A stretch of DNA of 64,000 bases, taken from positions 14,948,511 through 15,012,510 of the forward strand of contig NC_080723.1 in assembly GCF_019097595.1 (NCBI RefSeq). The letters are read 5' to 3'. The first letter of the stretch is position 1; each line of letters begins with the position of its first letter. The stretch comes from Hemibagrus wyckioides (Eukaryota > Chordata > Actinopteri > Siluriformes > Bagridae). The notes below the pieces were generated by a model that made no database searches, was not told the DNA's origin, and saw only the letters and a program-made list of their open reading frames with translations. This document shows positions 12,176 to 25,600 of the stretch, piece after piece. Position numbers and translations under genes: made by a program.

Positions 12176-14071
12176 AAATAAGGCATGAAAGTATAACGTG
12201 ATGCAGGCTGTTAAATGTTGTTTTCAATTCAGCAAGCAAGTGACTGAATGAGTGAATGAATTTTGACTGCAGTTCTACATTGTGCTGTTAAAATAAAATA
12301 TAAAGTTTAAAGTTTAATGGTTGTTCCTGCCTTGAAGTTCAAAATAAACAGGAATTAAAGAGGAATCTAAGGGCTTGGATGAGTTTGCCGTGTCGGAATG
12401 GTTGCTTTGAATGGATTGTACCATTCAAACTTGGATTATATGAAATGCCATTGGAATTTAGTTCAAAATGGGGAAGAGTTGGACTGTTGGAACAAGCTTT
12501 GTTTTGTCCCCATTGTCCCACTTTTCCAGTCCCACTCTAGTTTTCTTGAATGGCATTGTGTAACACTGCTTTTAAGAAAAATGTTATCAATATTTCTAAT
12601 TCAAAGCCTTTTGTTGTACTATGTGCGGATCCACACACTAGGGATCTGAATGTTGCTCAGGCTTTTTCTTGGACTAACAAATACTTCATTCCAAGCAAAG
12701 CAACAAAAGGTTTTCAGTACAATCCTCATTCCCCTCAAGTCCTCAGGTGCACACTGGCACCCCACAGTCAATGCAAACCTTCCCTGCAGGCACAGCCATG
12801 GACAAGTCCAGCCTGTAGATCTGTGTAGTTTTCCCACCAGGGCAGCAAACATTTAATTCCACTGCCCAGCATGACAGGCTTGAAGAGAGCCTGTGCTGAA
12901 TCCAAATCAGCAAAGCTCACCTATACTCGTCATACTGTATGCCCAGCAGCTTTCCCATTTCTACAGTCTTCCCAAGACAAGGACAGTTACATATACAGAG
13001 CAAGAGCACAAGATGTGGTTACTGGTTTTCCTGCCTCAATAATCCGCATGCTAGATTTTCTCAATTTTCCGACAACCCACTGTTCCGTTCAGCTATTTGT
13101 GACAAAAGTCTAATCTGCCATTTTCTCACTGCATTACTTAGGACTATTGTATCTAGCCACCACATAACTAATCCAAACTCCAAGCCCATCATTCTTTTGC
13201 ACCACTGTGTCAATTCTTAGCACATTTGCCCAACACTCTTCAAACACAACACAGCATAGTGCAACACACATAGACATTAGCCCTTAGAACAAAAGGGACT
13301 CATAACAAGCGGATGGAACGAACTCACATCAGGCCACGCAGCCTGTATCAAAGGGACCATGTAAGTTCAGAGTTTCACCGGGAAAGGAAAACACAAAGGC
13401 CAACCAAGAATGTTTGATTCTGACCAAAAGGATTGGCCTGAAGGCACCATTATCATTATTTTTTCCTCAGCCGCAGACATGAACAGAAATAGTCCTAATG
13501 AGAATCCATTAACAAGTGTCGTAGTCCGTTATCATTAGCCTTTTTGTCTCTAATTATGATTCTGCATGTCGACACTGCTGGGGAATGTTTCCAACCAGCC
13601 TCACTTTTTCCTTTTCTACTGAATCCTGATCAGATCAATTCCCAGAGTACAACGTGAAAATTATCTGCAGTACAAAGACAGAGTCCAGCTCACTGTAACT
13701 ACAGTTGGCTTTCAAATGTAATCATTAAAATACTTTGGAAAAATGAACTATTTGTGCATTGATGTGTGAATCTGTTTAACATCTCAGATTTGACGCATCC
13801 TTTTCCATGACGCATCCATTATGGGTTATGAAAAATGTGTATTTTAATCCCACAGTATTCATTCATACCTGTTACTCTGTGACCAAGTCACAGGATTTCC
13901 TAAAGATCATGGGAAGATCATTTTCTATCATGTTTTTTTCAATGATATTGTGATATTAACTGATGAGGCCATTTTGAAAGTGCACATACTGTACATCACC
14001 CACATTATCTATTTAAATTAAATAAAATTAAATTGAATTAATTAAAGAAAATTTAATCAAATCAAATCAAC

Positions 14072-14072
<1 letters not shown>

Positions 14073-14121
<49 letters not shown>
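14073..14121. repeat. (ATT)n microsatellite
   Basis: About 16 perfect units, in an A/T-rich area with AAATC repeats before it. Confidence 0.97.
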
Positions 14122-14123
<2 letters not shown>

Positions 14124-14351
14124 ATTAACAAATAATGTGTCACCAAAGTCTTTATGTCATTAGTATAGATGCTTGTCTATTCAGTAATTCTTTGACGCAG
14201 GCACTGGCATTACAGAAACCTTGTGAAAATGAAATGGTTGCCTGGCATAGCTTCACACTTTTTTTTATTTTAGAAAATGAAATTTTTAAAAAGTACTTTA
14301 AAAGAGTTACAGGTCTAAATGGCACCCCAGTTGCACTAATCTCCGAATAAT

Positions 14352-14409
14352 AGGCTTAGGGTTAGAATTAAGGTTAGGATTAAGGTTAAGGTTAGTTTAG
14401 GGTTATAGG
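14352..14409. repeat. degenerate telomere-like GGTTAG/AAGGTTA repeat
   Basis: CTTAGGGTTAGAATTAAGGT and GGTTAAGGTTAG..TTTAGGGTTA contain two TTAGGGTTA units and several GGTTAA/GGTTAG variants. Confidence 0.7.
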
Positions 14410-15172
14410 TTTATTTAGTTTCTAGGTTTATTTTTCATGGAAAAGCATGAGATAAATAGATTCACACAAATAGATTCTAGAAAATGCTTTGTTGTTTTCA
14501 TCACATGTACTGTATGTGCATGATTTTGCAAAGGCGTGTAATTTGTAACCTTTTCCAAAACAGTAACTGAATTTTGACCCCATGTGATATAATAGAGATG
14601 ATTAAAATAAGTGCATTTGTCATATTACAAAGCATTGCATAATTAATAGAAAATTACGAATAATATTCAGTCATTGAACATGGCTCAGTTGAATTGATTC
14701 GTTTTCTATAGCACGTGGCATCCTGACCTGCTCTAAAATCTACAGTAAACTTTAAACACCTCATATTTACCGAGAACATCGTTTCACAAATCAGGACGAA
14801 AGTCCCAGACAGGCTAATAAATAAAACCGCTTGAGGTGAGGTTCTCCTAACAGCAAATAAGCTAATTCTTTTTTTTTCTTACAGATTTTATAGAAAAGCT
14901 ATGGGGCACTGTATCTGATAACCTAATTTCATGTAAATTACACAGCATATGCTTTGCTTTCACAGTACATAAAATAATCTGCTTCAGCGCCATGATGCCA
15001 GCACTTCAAGGCAAACTGCATATCATTACACACAGGCAACTGGACCAGAGAAAAAAGCCGTCAGGGACGAGGACAGCCAGAAGGAACAGCCTCATATTAC
15101 CTACTAATTTATGTGCACATTTTAAAGAATGCTAGCTGACAATTGCCTTCTCTGCAGACCTTATGTTACTGC

Positions 15173-15293
<121 letters not shown>

Positions 15294-17169
15294 AGAGATG
15301 AACAATCACCTGATAATGCCTGCAGGTGAATAATACTTGAATAATACCCTGGTCCTGATCACACACTCAAATATTATTTTGTAGAGAGGACCACGGTTAT
15401 GAACACTTCAGAAACTGGATCGAACAGTCAGACATAAATGCATGCTTAGCGTTCTCCTTCTCTAAAGAGCAAATTAAATGTGGGTCTAATTTGAGCCTCT
15501 CATCCTGGAGGTTGAGAGGATGACAGAGCAGATCCATCAGTGCTATTTTAGAGACACAGTGAAGGCAGATTATTGTGGCTTGCGGGTCTATTTGAGACCA
15601 GCTCTTAAAGTTAATCAATGTAGGTGTCTCCTTTTTTTTAAGAAAAGAAAATAATTATAGGGCATCACATATGATGCATGATGCATACATGAAACTGAAG
15701 TCATGCTGAGGATTTCATTGTTTCATTGCACAGCTTTAGTGCATAATAACAACTAAATGGCAAAAACATCTGTTTACTCAAAATAATATCTTCGTATTTG
15801 GTTACATCAGGATAAACTAGCACCTAAAAGGATAACTAAGCATGAAGTAAAGTCAGAGCTTAATTTATTTTTACATATTCATTCAGCATATGTGAACAAC
15901 CTAAAATAAAACCTCAAACCTTCATATTAAGACGTTAAACACAGCAAATTGGGACTAAATGTTAACAAACAAAACACATTAGTCTGTGTGAACAGCTTGT
16001 AATTCCAGCTAAAGAGATGAAGTCAGTGACACCTGTGTAGTAAAGTGAACGTCTGTGGAGGATGAGGCAGTTTATTATGGATTTAGGAGGGAGAAAGATT
16101 AAGGATATGATTGCTAGCTGGCCAAATGGCAGCAATATGAAGCTGCTGGTGTTTATGGGGTTTTTGATGATACTGCACATGTGCCTCTCACTAGGTTTGG
16201 ATATTGGAGTCTGGTAAGAGTTGTGACAAAATGATGCACTTGGCCAATTTTACCTCCCTGTGAAAGGCTGCTGATGCAGCTGCAATACCAGATGATGATG
16301 ATTATGGTGGAGGGGGAGGATTAGACAGGAGGATGTTCTGAAGAAATGTGCTTAGAGGTTATTGACCAGAGATAGTTGTGTTTTGTCCTAAGAAAATTGA
16401 TCCTCTGTTGCATTTTCATCGCACAGGAAGTTGTGTTGTGAACTAGTGGAAGTGCACTAACCCTGATGCTGACTACAAAGCACTTTTCTGACTCCCTCTG
16501 CATAAGCGCATCCTCTATTTGCTGTAAATGTAAATGCTGAACATTGCTCTGGTGAATCTGAGATCAGTCTTGACGATGTTGTAGCCGGTTATATAAGAAT
16601 GTGAGTAGATGCAGTTGGAACAGATTTTTCTAAGTAATAAATCCCTGAGCTAACATGTAGCTGAACTTTTTGCTGCGTGTAGAAAAATGATAGGCAGCCA
16701 TCTGGACCTTTAGACACAATTCCCGCTTTGTCTAGAAAAAAAATCCTTCTCACCACAGCTGCAGCTGAATCATAAAGTGCTTTATAACCTCACACATCGC
16801 CCGCACCTTGGACAAAAAAAGAGATTGCATTTTCATTTGCGTCGGTCTTAAATCATTTTCATGCCCACTTCTTTTCAATGCAAACTTGCAGCTTGCAATC
16901 GAAGTGGAACTGTCTGAGCGAGTCCCACTGCCATGAAACTCCAAACTGAGAGTTGGATTAAGAGGGTTCCAGTGCCATCTGTAACCCACCCACTCACATA
17001 CAGCCGTGGGGGTGGAGGTTAATTAATGAAGCCCTTGCATGTAAAATAATGAGCGCACACATTAATCATCTCATCTATATTTAATAGCTCCTCTTCACTC
17101 TCCTAAACGCTGGAGAGAAGCTCAGAGGAATGCTTCCATACTACTCACCTCAGGAAAAATTAGATTATG

Positions 17170-18164
17170 CACCGCCTGGCCGAAAAATAGTCACCACCTG
17201 GATTTAACTAAGCAAATAGATAAGAGCTGTCCAATGGATAATTATAGCAGTGATTAATATGTTTCAGCTGACAGCAAGTTATTTAACCCTAAGTGATGCA
17301 GTGAGGAGTTTCTCGTTTCGTAAATAACCATGTCGGAAGAAATATCCTGTGGTTGTGGAAAAGATGCTACTCTTTCAGATGGGTCAAATTATTGGCCTGC
17401 AGCAAGCAAAGAAAGCAACTAAGGAGATTGCTGAGACTACTAAAATTAGGTTAAGAACTGTCCAACGTATTATTAAGACCTGATTTATAAGAACTGGGGG
17501 CAAGAAGCCTTAATTATCACCACACATACATTACAGCACAGTGGAATTCTTTTCTTCGCATGTCCCAGCTCAGGAAGTTGGGGTCAGAGCACAGGGGCAG
17601 CTATGATACAGCACCCGTGGAGCTAAGGTTAAGGGGCTTGCTCAATTGCCCAGCAGTGGTGCTTGGTGGTGCTGGCCCTTGAACCCTGATCCTCTGATGT
17701 TATGATCTGAGGTTCAGTTGGTCAGGTATAGCTTAAGCAACAGTATGTGCAAAAAAAGTAGGTCAGCTGACAACCTGAATATACTGAAGGAGCAAGTTTT
17801 TCCATAATTCAATTATTTCTTCTCTGAAGACATAGGCATGTTCCAGAATGTCAATGCCAGGATTCATTAGGCTCAAACTGTCAAAAAGTGGTTCAAGGAC
17901 CATGAGAAATTAGTTCACACATGGATTGGTCATCATACAGTCCATACCTTAACCTCTTTGAGAATCTTTGGGAAGACTTTATTCAGTGATCCAAATGTCC
18001 CACCATCAATACATGATCTTGGTGAGAAATTAATGCAGCACTGGACAGAAATGTTGTGGCTTTGCATAAGCTTAAAAAAAAATGATGGTGAATGTGTGCT
18101 GTAATTAAAGCAAGTGGTGGTCCAGTGTAATGTTAGAGTGTGTGACTTTTTTAGCCAGGCAGTG
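17170..18164 (+). mobile_element. Tc1-like transposon, internally replaced by a SINE
   Basis: The termini CACCGCCTGGC (17170) and GCCAGGCAGTG (18164) are inverted repeats of a known fish Tc1 lineage. The plus strand holds transposase remnants: the N-terminus near 17331-17470 (ISCGCGKDATLSDGSNYW, frameshifted) and the C-terminus near 17720-18110 (NARIH-type, PYLNLFENLW-type in place of DLNPIENLW). The central part of the gene is absent and a minus-strand SINE (17501-17698) sits at that point. No TA duplication is visible at the ends. Confidence 0.82.
17501..17698 (-). mobile_element. SINE, tail type A, nested in Tc1 copy
   Basis: Read on the minus strand it has a remnant of the tRNA-like head including box B GGTTCAAGG, the CCACTGCTGGGCAATTGAGCAAG body and the GGGACATGCGAAGAAAAGAATTCC..GTGCTGTAATG tail. 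The 5' end (box A) is missing. It lies inside the Tc1 copy at 17170-18164 and so inserted later, or marks a deletion and repair event there. Confidence 0.8.
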
Positions 18165-20884
18165 GATATTGCTGTTGTAATATCTAAACATTTAAACATA
18201 AACAAAGTAAAACTAGGGTACAGATGCGGCCTCCCCAGGGCTAAGCTGTCTAGACAACTCTTTACAGGAAAGCAATCTCCTGTAATAAACCCAAACACCC
18301 CTGCCAGCCTCAGCTTTCAGACTGAGCATGTGGAATTGAAATAGGGGCCCATGCCTTCCCTAATTAGGAAAGATATTTATCTGCATTTATATGATAATAA
18401 AGATCAGTTTGCTCTCTGTTTTGGTGCGTATACAGTAGCAGGATAGAGAGAAGAGTTTCGAGCATCTGAATCAAACTTGTATCAGTATCTTGGATGAAGA
18501 CTATTGAAATCCTTACAGTCAAACATCTTTTTCTTGTTTTTCATAGTGTTGTATGCTTACAGTTTACACACTGACACCTTTACAGAAAAATGAAAAAGTT
18601 GTAGCACTTTGTATAACACCTACAGGTTTGAAACCTGCTGCACTTCTGACCCCGTGTAAACTTTCCCCACCAGACGCTTCCTGTCAGGTGATATTTTCCT
18701 CCGTTGTTCTATTGGGATGCAATGACAACAGCTCATTAAAACCATCCGCAGTGGATTGTATGGGCGCCAGCTCACCTCTCAACAAAACACACACCGGGCT
18801 ATTTTAAGAGAGCCCTCCATACTTCAGATATAATTACTCATGTGCTGAACGCACCTTTCATACTTGCATTTGCAGGTAATAATGATCGCTGTGGGAAAAA
18901 CACAAGCTTCACAGCAGTAATTATTACCTCTAACACTGAGATGTTAAAGAGGACTGCAATTATAAAAGAACGCTCTGTAGACTTTGGCTACTGTGATCAT
19001 TTTCAGAAGACACACTAAAGTACTGTATTAAAGTTTACACGTATATACAGTTTGAAGACGCTTGTGAAGCATATGTGCAATTCGGATGAATTTAACGTCA
19101 CCAAAACATCCTACCCATGTAATGTTTTTGCTATATTCTGCATTCCATAAAAGAAACTAGAATGTCTGCATCTTAAAGGCAAAAACAAATATGATTTGGC
19201 TATTTTAAGGCGTTTTTAGCTACTTGTGCACCCTTGACAAAATAGCATAATTCGCCTCAAGGGGATAAGAAATGGTTTTCTCTTCAATATAAAGAGTGTG
19301 ACCTTCGAGAATAAAGCTTTCAATCAGGAATGAAACAACTCCATAATCAGCAATCTTTGTGTCTGCCTGCCAAATCACTAAGGGAAAAAGATAGGGCCAT
19401 TTCTTGTGAAGAGAATAGGCTATTTAGCATCTGGATGTTTCTAAAAGAGATGGGTTTTTTTCAGTAAGTAACATTTAGCCTTTCACAAAGATGTTTACTA
19501 CAAAGATAGGTATTAAAATTTTGATTGCTACTTTGATTGGATTCTTGAGAACTGATAGAATGAATAAAACAAGAAATGAAGAGAGTGCAAACTCAAAGAA
19601 GAAAATCTTCACACTGGGTACTCTTATACATTAAAGTTTTAGAAAATGAATAATGTCCATTACAGGCCAGTGTATAGTGATGCTGGAGTTTTAGTATGAA
19701 CTTGTGTAAGCTGCAGTGAAAAGCTCACTGGGTGATTCAGACTGTGTGATTTGTCCTGTCAAGAACATTCTATTTTTTGCCCTAGAAAAACACTCAATAG
19801 ATCTTCAAGTAATATGTTTTTGGTTCTTCTGACACAATATGAAGCATCAGCTACCCTGTTTTCCATCATTTGCCTGAATCTACTGAATAATTGATCATGC
19901 TTTTTTTCTGAAGTATATGTTTCACTTGAACAATATGCAGGGAAGTTAATAAATGTGCCTGTTCTCTCTGGAATATTTCACATTCATGTAGTCCATAGTA
20001 CACATATTGTATTTTACATGTTTCCATGTTTTGCAGGTGACAAGATGTGCTTTGAATCCTGAGCAGTTTCTTGTTTATTCTTAATCTTCTTCCAGTCTGT
20101 CCCTGAAATCTACAGGATTTTTAAGGTATTTGTTTTCAATGCTGGTCTTTCTGTTTTTTGGTTCACTGTTGTTGTGAAACTAACCAATGAAAATGGTGCT
20201 GTATTTAGGCACAAGTGGCAAAACGTCCTGAGATGACATACCAGATTCATGGAATTTTTAGCATTTTGTTCCTTAGAGTATCACATGCATACAGGTCATT
20301 TATAACACAATGCAGTAATCACTTTACAGTAATGCTTGGTATGAACGCTAGAGTCTCATGTCACTGATTTCTTAATTAATTTTCTTAACATCATCTGAAA
20401 TAGTAACCATAACCAGGCATTCCATGCTCCCGCACTAATATCTCTAATACTACACATCTCATGGGGAATAATATAAAGACTAGAAGTTCAGAAGCAGCCA
20501 TGAGAAAAACGTTTCCACATAGTCGTTCTCTAAGGCTTTCATCTGCGTCCATGTATCTTTTAACTCACCAGCAGCATCCTTGGACCTTGTAGTAGACCTT
20601 CTCTGGTGGTATTAGCCATTAGATTTAAAATAATGACAACCTTATATGAAAGATCATTCTACAAACCATCCATAGACCATTTAAGTGATTCTCAACAAGG
20701 TATACATCGACAGTTATCTATAAAATATCACAATTTCTGTTGGGATTGACCTGGTTATCTACTAAACATTATGAACTATAAACTAGACTAGTTTAAATAA
20801 AGGCCAACCAGCTAGTCAAAAGAGTGCGTATAGATTATCAACTAAAAATGAACATATAGTTTAGAATTATCAATAAGAAGAACT
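18165..20884. other. unique non-coding sequence
   Basis: No transposon or exon is recognised. It contains the TAATTA palindrome at 18875-18928. The frame at 18553-18807 has no known motif. Confidence 0.5.
18875..18928. repeat. short imperfect inverted repeat with TAATTA core
   Basis: GGTAATAATGATCGCTGTG (18875-18893) and CACAGCAGTAATTATTACC (18910-18928) are inverted, with about 16 of 19 positions pairing and a 16-base spacer. It lies in a non-repetitive stretch, and the right arm holds a homeodomain-type TAATTA. It could be a cis-regulatory palindrome or an RNA hairpin. Confidence 0.5.
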
Positions 20885-21123
20885 GAGGCCAAGAAGACTT
20901 TATTATTGCCACACATACATTACAGCACAGTGGAATTCTTTTCTTCACATATTCCAGCTGAGGGAGTTGGGGTCAGAGCACAGGGGCAGCTATGATACAG
21001 CGCCCGTGGGGCAGGGAGGGTTAAGGGCCTTGCTCAACTGCCCAGCAGTGGAGCTTGGTGGTGCTGGGGCTTGAACCCCGATCCTCAACCTGGAGCCTTA
21101 ACCACTTGAGCCACCACTGCCCA
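20885..21123 (-). mobile_element. full-length tRNA-derived SINE, tail type A
   Basis: On the minus strand the head reads GGCAGTGGTGGCTCAAGTGG (box A TGGCTCAAGTGG) and later GGGGTTCAAGCCCC (box B GTTCAAGCC), the two internal pol III promoter boxes of a tRNA gene. The body CACTGCTGGGCAGTTGAGCA and the tail GGAATATGTGAAGAAAAGAA..CTGTGCTGTAATG follow, ending in an AATAATAAAG-type simple tail. This is the most complete SINE in the window. Confidence 0.87.
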
Positions 21124-21845
21124 ATTAGTTGAAAGGCTGTGTGATGACAGATACATGATAGATTGTTGATGGTTTCGTGATAGGTGACTGTTTGCTGTAC
21201 CCACTAATTAACAGCTGTGTTATTCCCAGGGGTTTAAATTAGACTTTTTGTTTATGTGAACTGAGCACCGGTAATGTAATTTGATGAGAATGTAGAAGAC
21301 TTGGTACAGCAAAGACAATAATGATTTATTACAGATATACAGAAAACATATTCAATTCATTTAAACTTAAATTTCTATTATATTAACCTTAAACAAGACG
21401 GTAGTCTAGCTGCCTGTTACTTTAGTGCCTGCTCTATGAGAAACCCATTTTAACCATTTCTAATTAACAAAAGCTAATGCCAAACTTAAAAATAAAATAA
21501 AACCCTGTAGAGTTTTGGGGAGAGTGAATGTGTGTGTGTGTCTGTAGATGAATGGCATTGCTTGAGGGCCATTCTTTTCACTCTTCAAGTCTCAATCAAA
21601 CGCCAAGGCCATGCTGAGCTGTTAGGCTGCTCTGTGGAGAGAGCTACTGGCTTTGGTGTAATTGGGGAGTGTAAGTGTTAGTCTGCCTCTGGTGTGGTGC
21701 CAGTAGACAAATCTAATAGAATGAGGTGTTTTAGGGCTTTCACGCCCTGTCTCTAGCCACAAAAAAAAAAATGTGCTGAGGTGAATAATGCAGGCTTGTA
21801 CACACTCATACAGACATGTATGTGTCAAATTACTATAGTGTATGT

Positions 21846-21905
21846 GATACATTTACATTTACAGACACCTTTATACAGAGTGATGTCCAAAGTGCTTTAA
21901 ATATA
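21846..21905 (-). repeat. SINE/LINE 3'-tail fragment, tail type B
   Basis: ACATTTACATTTACAGACACC..TATACAGAGTGATGTCC is the reverse complement of the GGATAAGGGAGTCTGCCAAATGC..TAAATGT-type tail of the SINE at 45880-46050. Confidence 0.5.
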
Positions 21906-22560
21906 TAAATGCAATGCAATGTAATTTGTCAGTGAAGTACAATAAAGCTGGTAGAATCAATCTATTAGAGAGATCTATTAAACAATATGTATGGCTTCTC
22001 AGAAATGTCAAGCAGCCATCTTGGTTACTACAAAAAGTTCATTTTACTGTGAACAAGGCCAAAAAATCACCTGAGTCCAAAATGTTACAGCTGCCAGTAA
22101 AAGTATAAGTTATTGGCAAGAACTCAGGCTTTATTTCCTTTACCAATAATGTCAGTAAAAGGTCAAGGTCACTTTCTTAAATGGAAAAATCTACAACTTC
22201 TTGCATGCCCCTGTGAAGCACTGTATGCATCTAAAGTATTTAAAGCTGCAGTCGGGGGCAAAACCAGCCGGGGGCAATATCCAAGGGGAAACCAGCTCCA
22301 AAAAAAAAAAAAAGACTGCAGAAAATACAAGGCTTAGCAACAACTGAAACTGAGAATAAAAGACAAATGAGCTTAAAGGGGGCAAAACAAACACATAATG
22401 GGGTACAGGTAAGCTAAATGAAATGTCCAGTTATTGAGAACGTGCGAGTGCTGGGAATTGGAGTCTGTGGCGGCCATATTTGAAATGCTTCTCGACAACT
22501 TGTTGTCTAATCTTCGTAAATAGTTTCGTCTAATGAGAGATAAGAGATAAGACTTCTGTG

Positions 22561-22564
<4 letters not shown>

Positions 22565-22649
<85 letters not shown>
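22565..22649. repeat. (TA)n microsatellite, 85 bases
   Basis: Perfect TA dinucleotides, self-complementary. Confidence 0.98.
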
Positions 22650-22651
<2 letters not shown>

Positions 22652-25600
22652 CAGTATCATAAATTCAGGCCTGGCTAAATGACTCTAGAAGATAAGAAAT
22701 GCAATAAAAATAAAAACCAAAGAACAGTGGTAAATAATATGGGCCAGATGGCTTCATGGTTGAGTTCTATAAAAGATTCAGCAATAAAACTGTATCTCCC
22801 AGCATCATCCCAGCAATTATTACACCCACACATAGTGGCACTTACTGGCCAATACATTAACTGTATTATGCAATGATAATAAGATACTAGCTAAAGTTCT
22901 GCTTCCAAATATTATATCAAAATATTATATCAAATATTATATCAAAATGGCTTTATTTATATTTTTATTCACTTTTTAAAACCAAGTTATTCCAAAATAA
23001 GTTTTTGATGCATCTGTCTCTCTGGACATACTTATTCTTTCTCTAGACACAGAGAAGGATTTTTAATTCAGATTAAATAGAATAAATGATCAATAGTCTA
23101 ATGTAAATTTGCTATTTTAATAAAGACGTGTCAATACATACACTGTGTAGGTCATAGTGTGACAACAAGATTTGGTCATCAGTTTGTAATACTTGTTTTT
23201 GTATCCAGTTTGTTGGTGCAATATTTGCTTGTTACACTTTGCTTATAATTTTGTTGTTGTACTTTTTAATGTTGAATCTGTATTTATTGTCTGTTTACAA
23301 TCAAGTATCATAATGTGTCAGTTTGTAATTTTGTAAGCATCAGCTTGAGATGTCACTAAGATCATCGTCGCGTTGTTTGAAACACAACAGCAGTAAATTC
23401 CTTGAACATAGATGTTTGATTTATTAGAGCATTTTCTCTAATAAAGCATCCTTACATGACCAGCAGATGAGTAGCACCATCAAGAAACCCCTGACAAATT
23501 CCTGACTGATCAAAGAACATCCAAATGTACCAATAGTTTAGTGCACTTTAAAATCTGTACAGTGTGAAACTAACCGAACCAAATGAAAGAGCCGATGCCA
23601 CAAAATAAATCTAACTCTGATACAGACACATGGTGTGAAAGCAGCCTAAGGGAAAAAATATATATATATTCAAAAAATGTATTATTAAAATAATTATAAT
23701 GTAATGGATGTTGAGCCATTGTAGCTTTCTAACAGAGTTCTACTCGGAACATAACCTCTCTGCTGTAATGACATAACTCTTTTCTTTTATGATTCACCTT
23801 ACACTGGTCAGAGAATCCGCCTGAGACCAAGAGCCAGTGGGTTTGCACCTTCTGTATTTTTTATATTATTACTGGGCTACCAGAGATATAAATGACTTCT
23901 GACTTGGATCTTCCTGTACAGATTGATGTTTCTCTCATGCCATTCATCCTCACTAGCCCCTTTTCCCATCCTCCCAGTCTGTGAACCCTTCAGCTGTGTA
24001 TCCATCTTGGGGCTCATTCATAATAATAATCTTTCTTTTCCAAACCTGGAAAAGGCCTACAGAGGTCTACAGAAATATTTTCGACAATGTAATCTTCTCT
24101 GGATGAAAAATAGTGAATGTGTTTGTCATGTGTTTAGTCTTATATTGGGAACATGTAGATGTCTTTCTGTCTTGTCTGTCATAGTGCCAGGTTGCTGCTG
24201 AGACAGGGTTGGGTTTTGGGTTTAGTTTGGGGATGGCAGCAGGTAAGAATGCACTCTCTATCTACTACCTTAAAGGCTTTTTTAGTTTGGCCCTCTGGGG
24301 AATTCTTAACGTTTTATGAAGAATCCTAACAACAAATTTTTTTCCCCTTGCAGAAAACATGCCAAGTAGAATCCTAATAGACAGCGAAAAACTGGTGAGC
24401 AACCAAAGAACACTTAAGAAACAGCTTATTATAAAAGTGAGGGTAGGTAGGCGGTTATTGCCTCAACATAGTCTTTGAAGGATATTGGGAAGATGAAAAA
24501 TGGAAAAGAAAAAAAAAGAAGAAGAAGAAGAACAAAATAGTAAAGCCTTACCCCACATACCCCACTTTATTCATAATGGCCATACTGGTGAGCCACCAAT
24601 CCAAATTCATCCATATATCCAATATACTGTATATATTTGTTATATTTTCTATATACTTTCCTAATGTACAGGTAATTCCTTGAAATATTATCAATATGAA
24701 TACTGACCTTCATTAAATATGACCGGTGATGGTGATGGCTCTTATTGGGCTTTAAAAAATGTTATAGGCAAATCATAAATGTAAAGAAAGCCAGAACTGT
24801 AAGTGCATAATACAGAGAGATGCTTGGATTAAATAAGTTTTTATTTTTCTTTATACACCGTATTAAATCACTGAGGAAAAACCCAGACTGCCAAATGTTG
24901 CATGTATATGACTAATGTTACAGCAGCCTTTACAATATATCCTGTGTGACTCCTAGGTGGGAGCATAACATAATATGAAACCAGCATTATATTATAATAA
25001 AACAGTGCTGCCTAGTGTGGATACAGTGTGGGTTTATTTGAACAAGGCTTGAGCTAAACACTACAATCTATATATTTTTCTGTTTGTATGCCATCAGAGA
25101 TGCAAGAAAATTTCATGACATACTAAACAACTGCTAAAACTGCATCATACCTTGATTCCAGTACATATCAATCACTCAGGTCCATGTATTTTTGAAATTA
25201 CTTCCACACTTAAAGACGAATGGAGGGGCTGGGTTGCCATGTTTCCACAGAGGTGGATAAATATTCTGTTCATGAAAAAGTACCCCGGAAATACAGGAAA
25301 TACCTTACACCCTCAGCTTTATATACCTTCTCTGTCAAGCCACTTTTCTGGAGAAATTAATCAGAGCTGTGTTTTTTGCAATCCATTCAGAATAACTACT
25401 CAGGTTTCTGCCATATGCTGTGCAAACACTGAATGGTGACAAATTAATTTGAAATTAATGAAAGAACCGATATCTATGTTATGGGACATATGGGAGGCAT
25501 TTTCCTGCTATAGTTTGGCTCCACTTGTTCTCTTAGAGGCAAGTCACTGCAAATCAATCTAAAGTCTTCACCTTCATGCTGTGATTAAACGTTTCTATTC

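Noticed and set aside
14135..14350. Small plus-strand frame after the (ATT)n
   Set aside because: Average composition, no motif, no splice support.
20885..21123. tRNA gene
   Set aside because: Box A and box B are present, but they belong to a SINE head; there is no complete tRNA cloverleaf and the SINE body and tail follow.
22373..22660. Open frame with repeated YI dipeptides; likewise 36358-36567 and 63365-63610
   Set aside because: Translations of (TA)n tracts, with no independent coding evidence.
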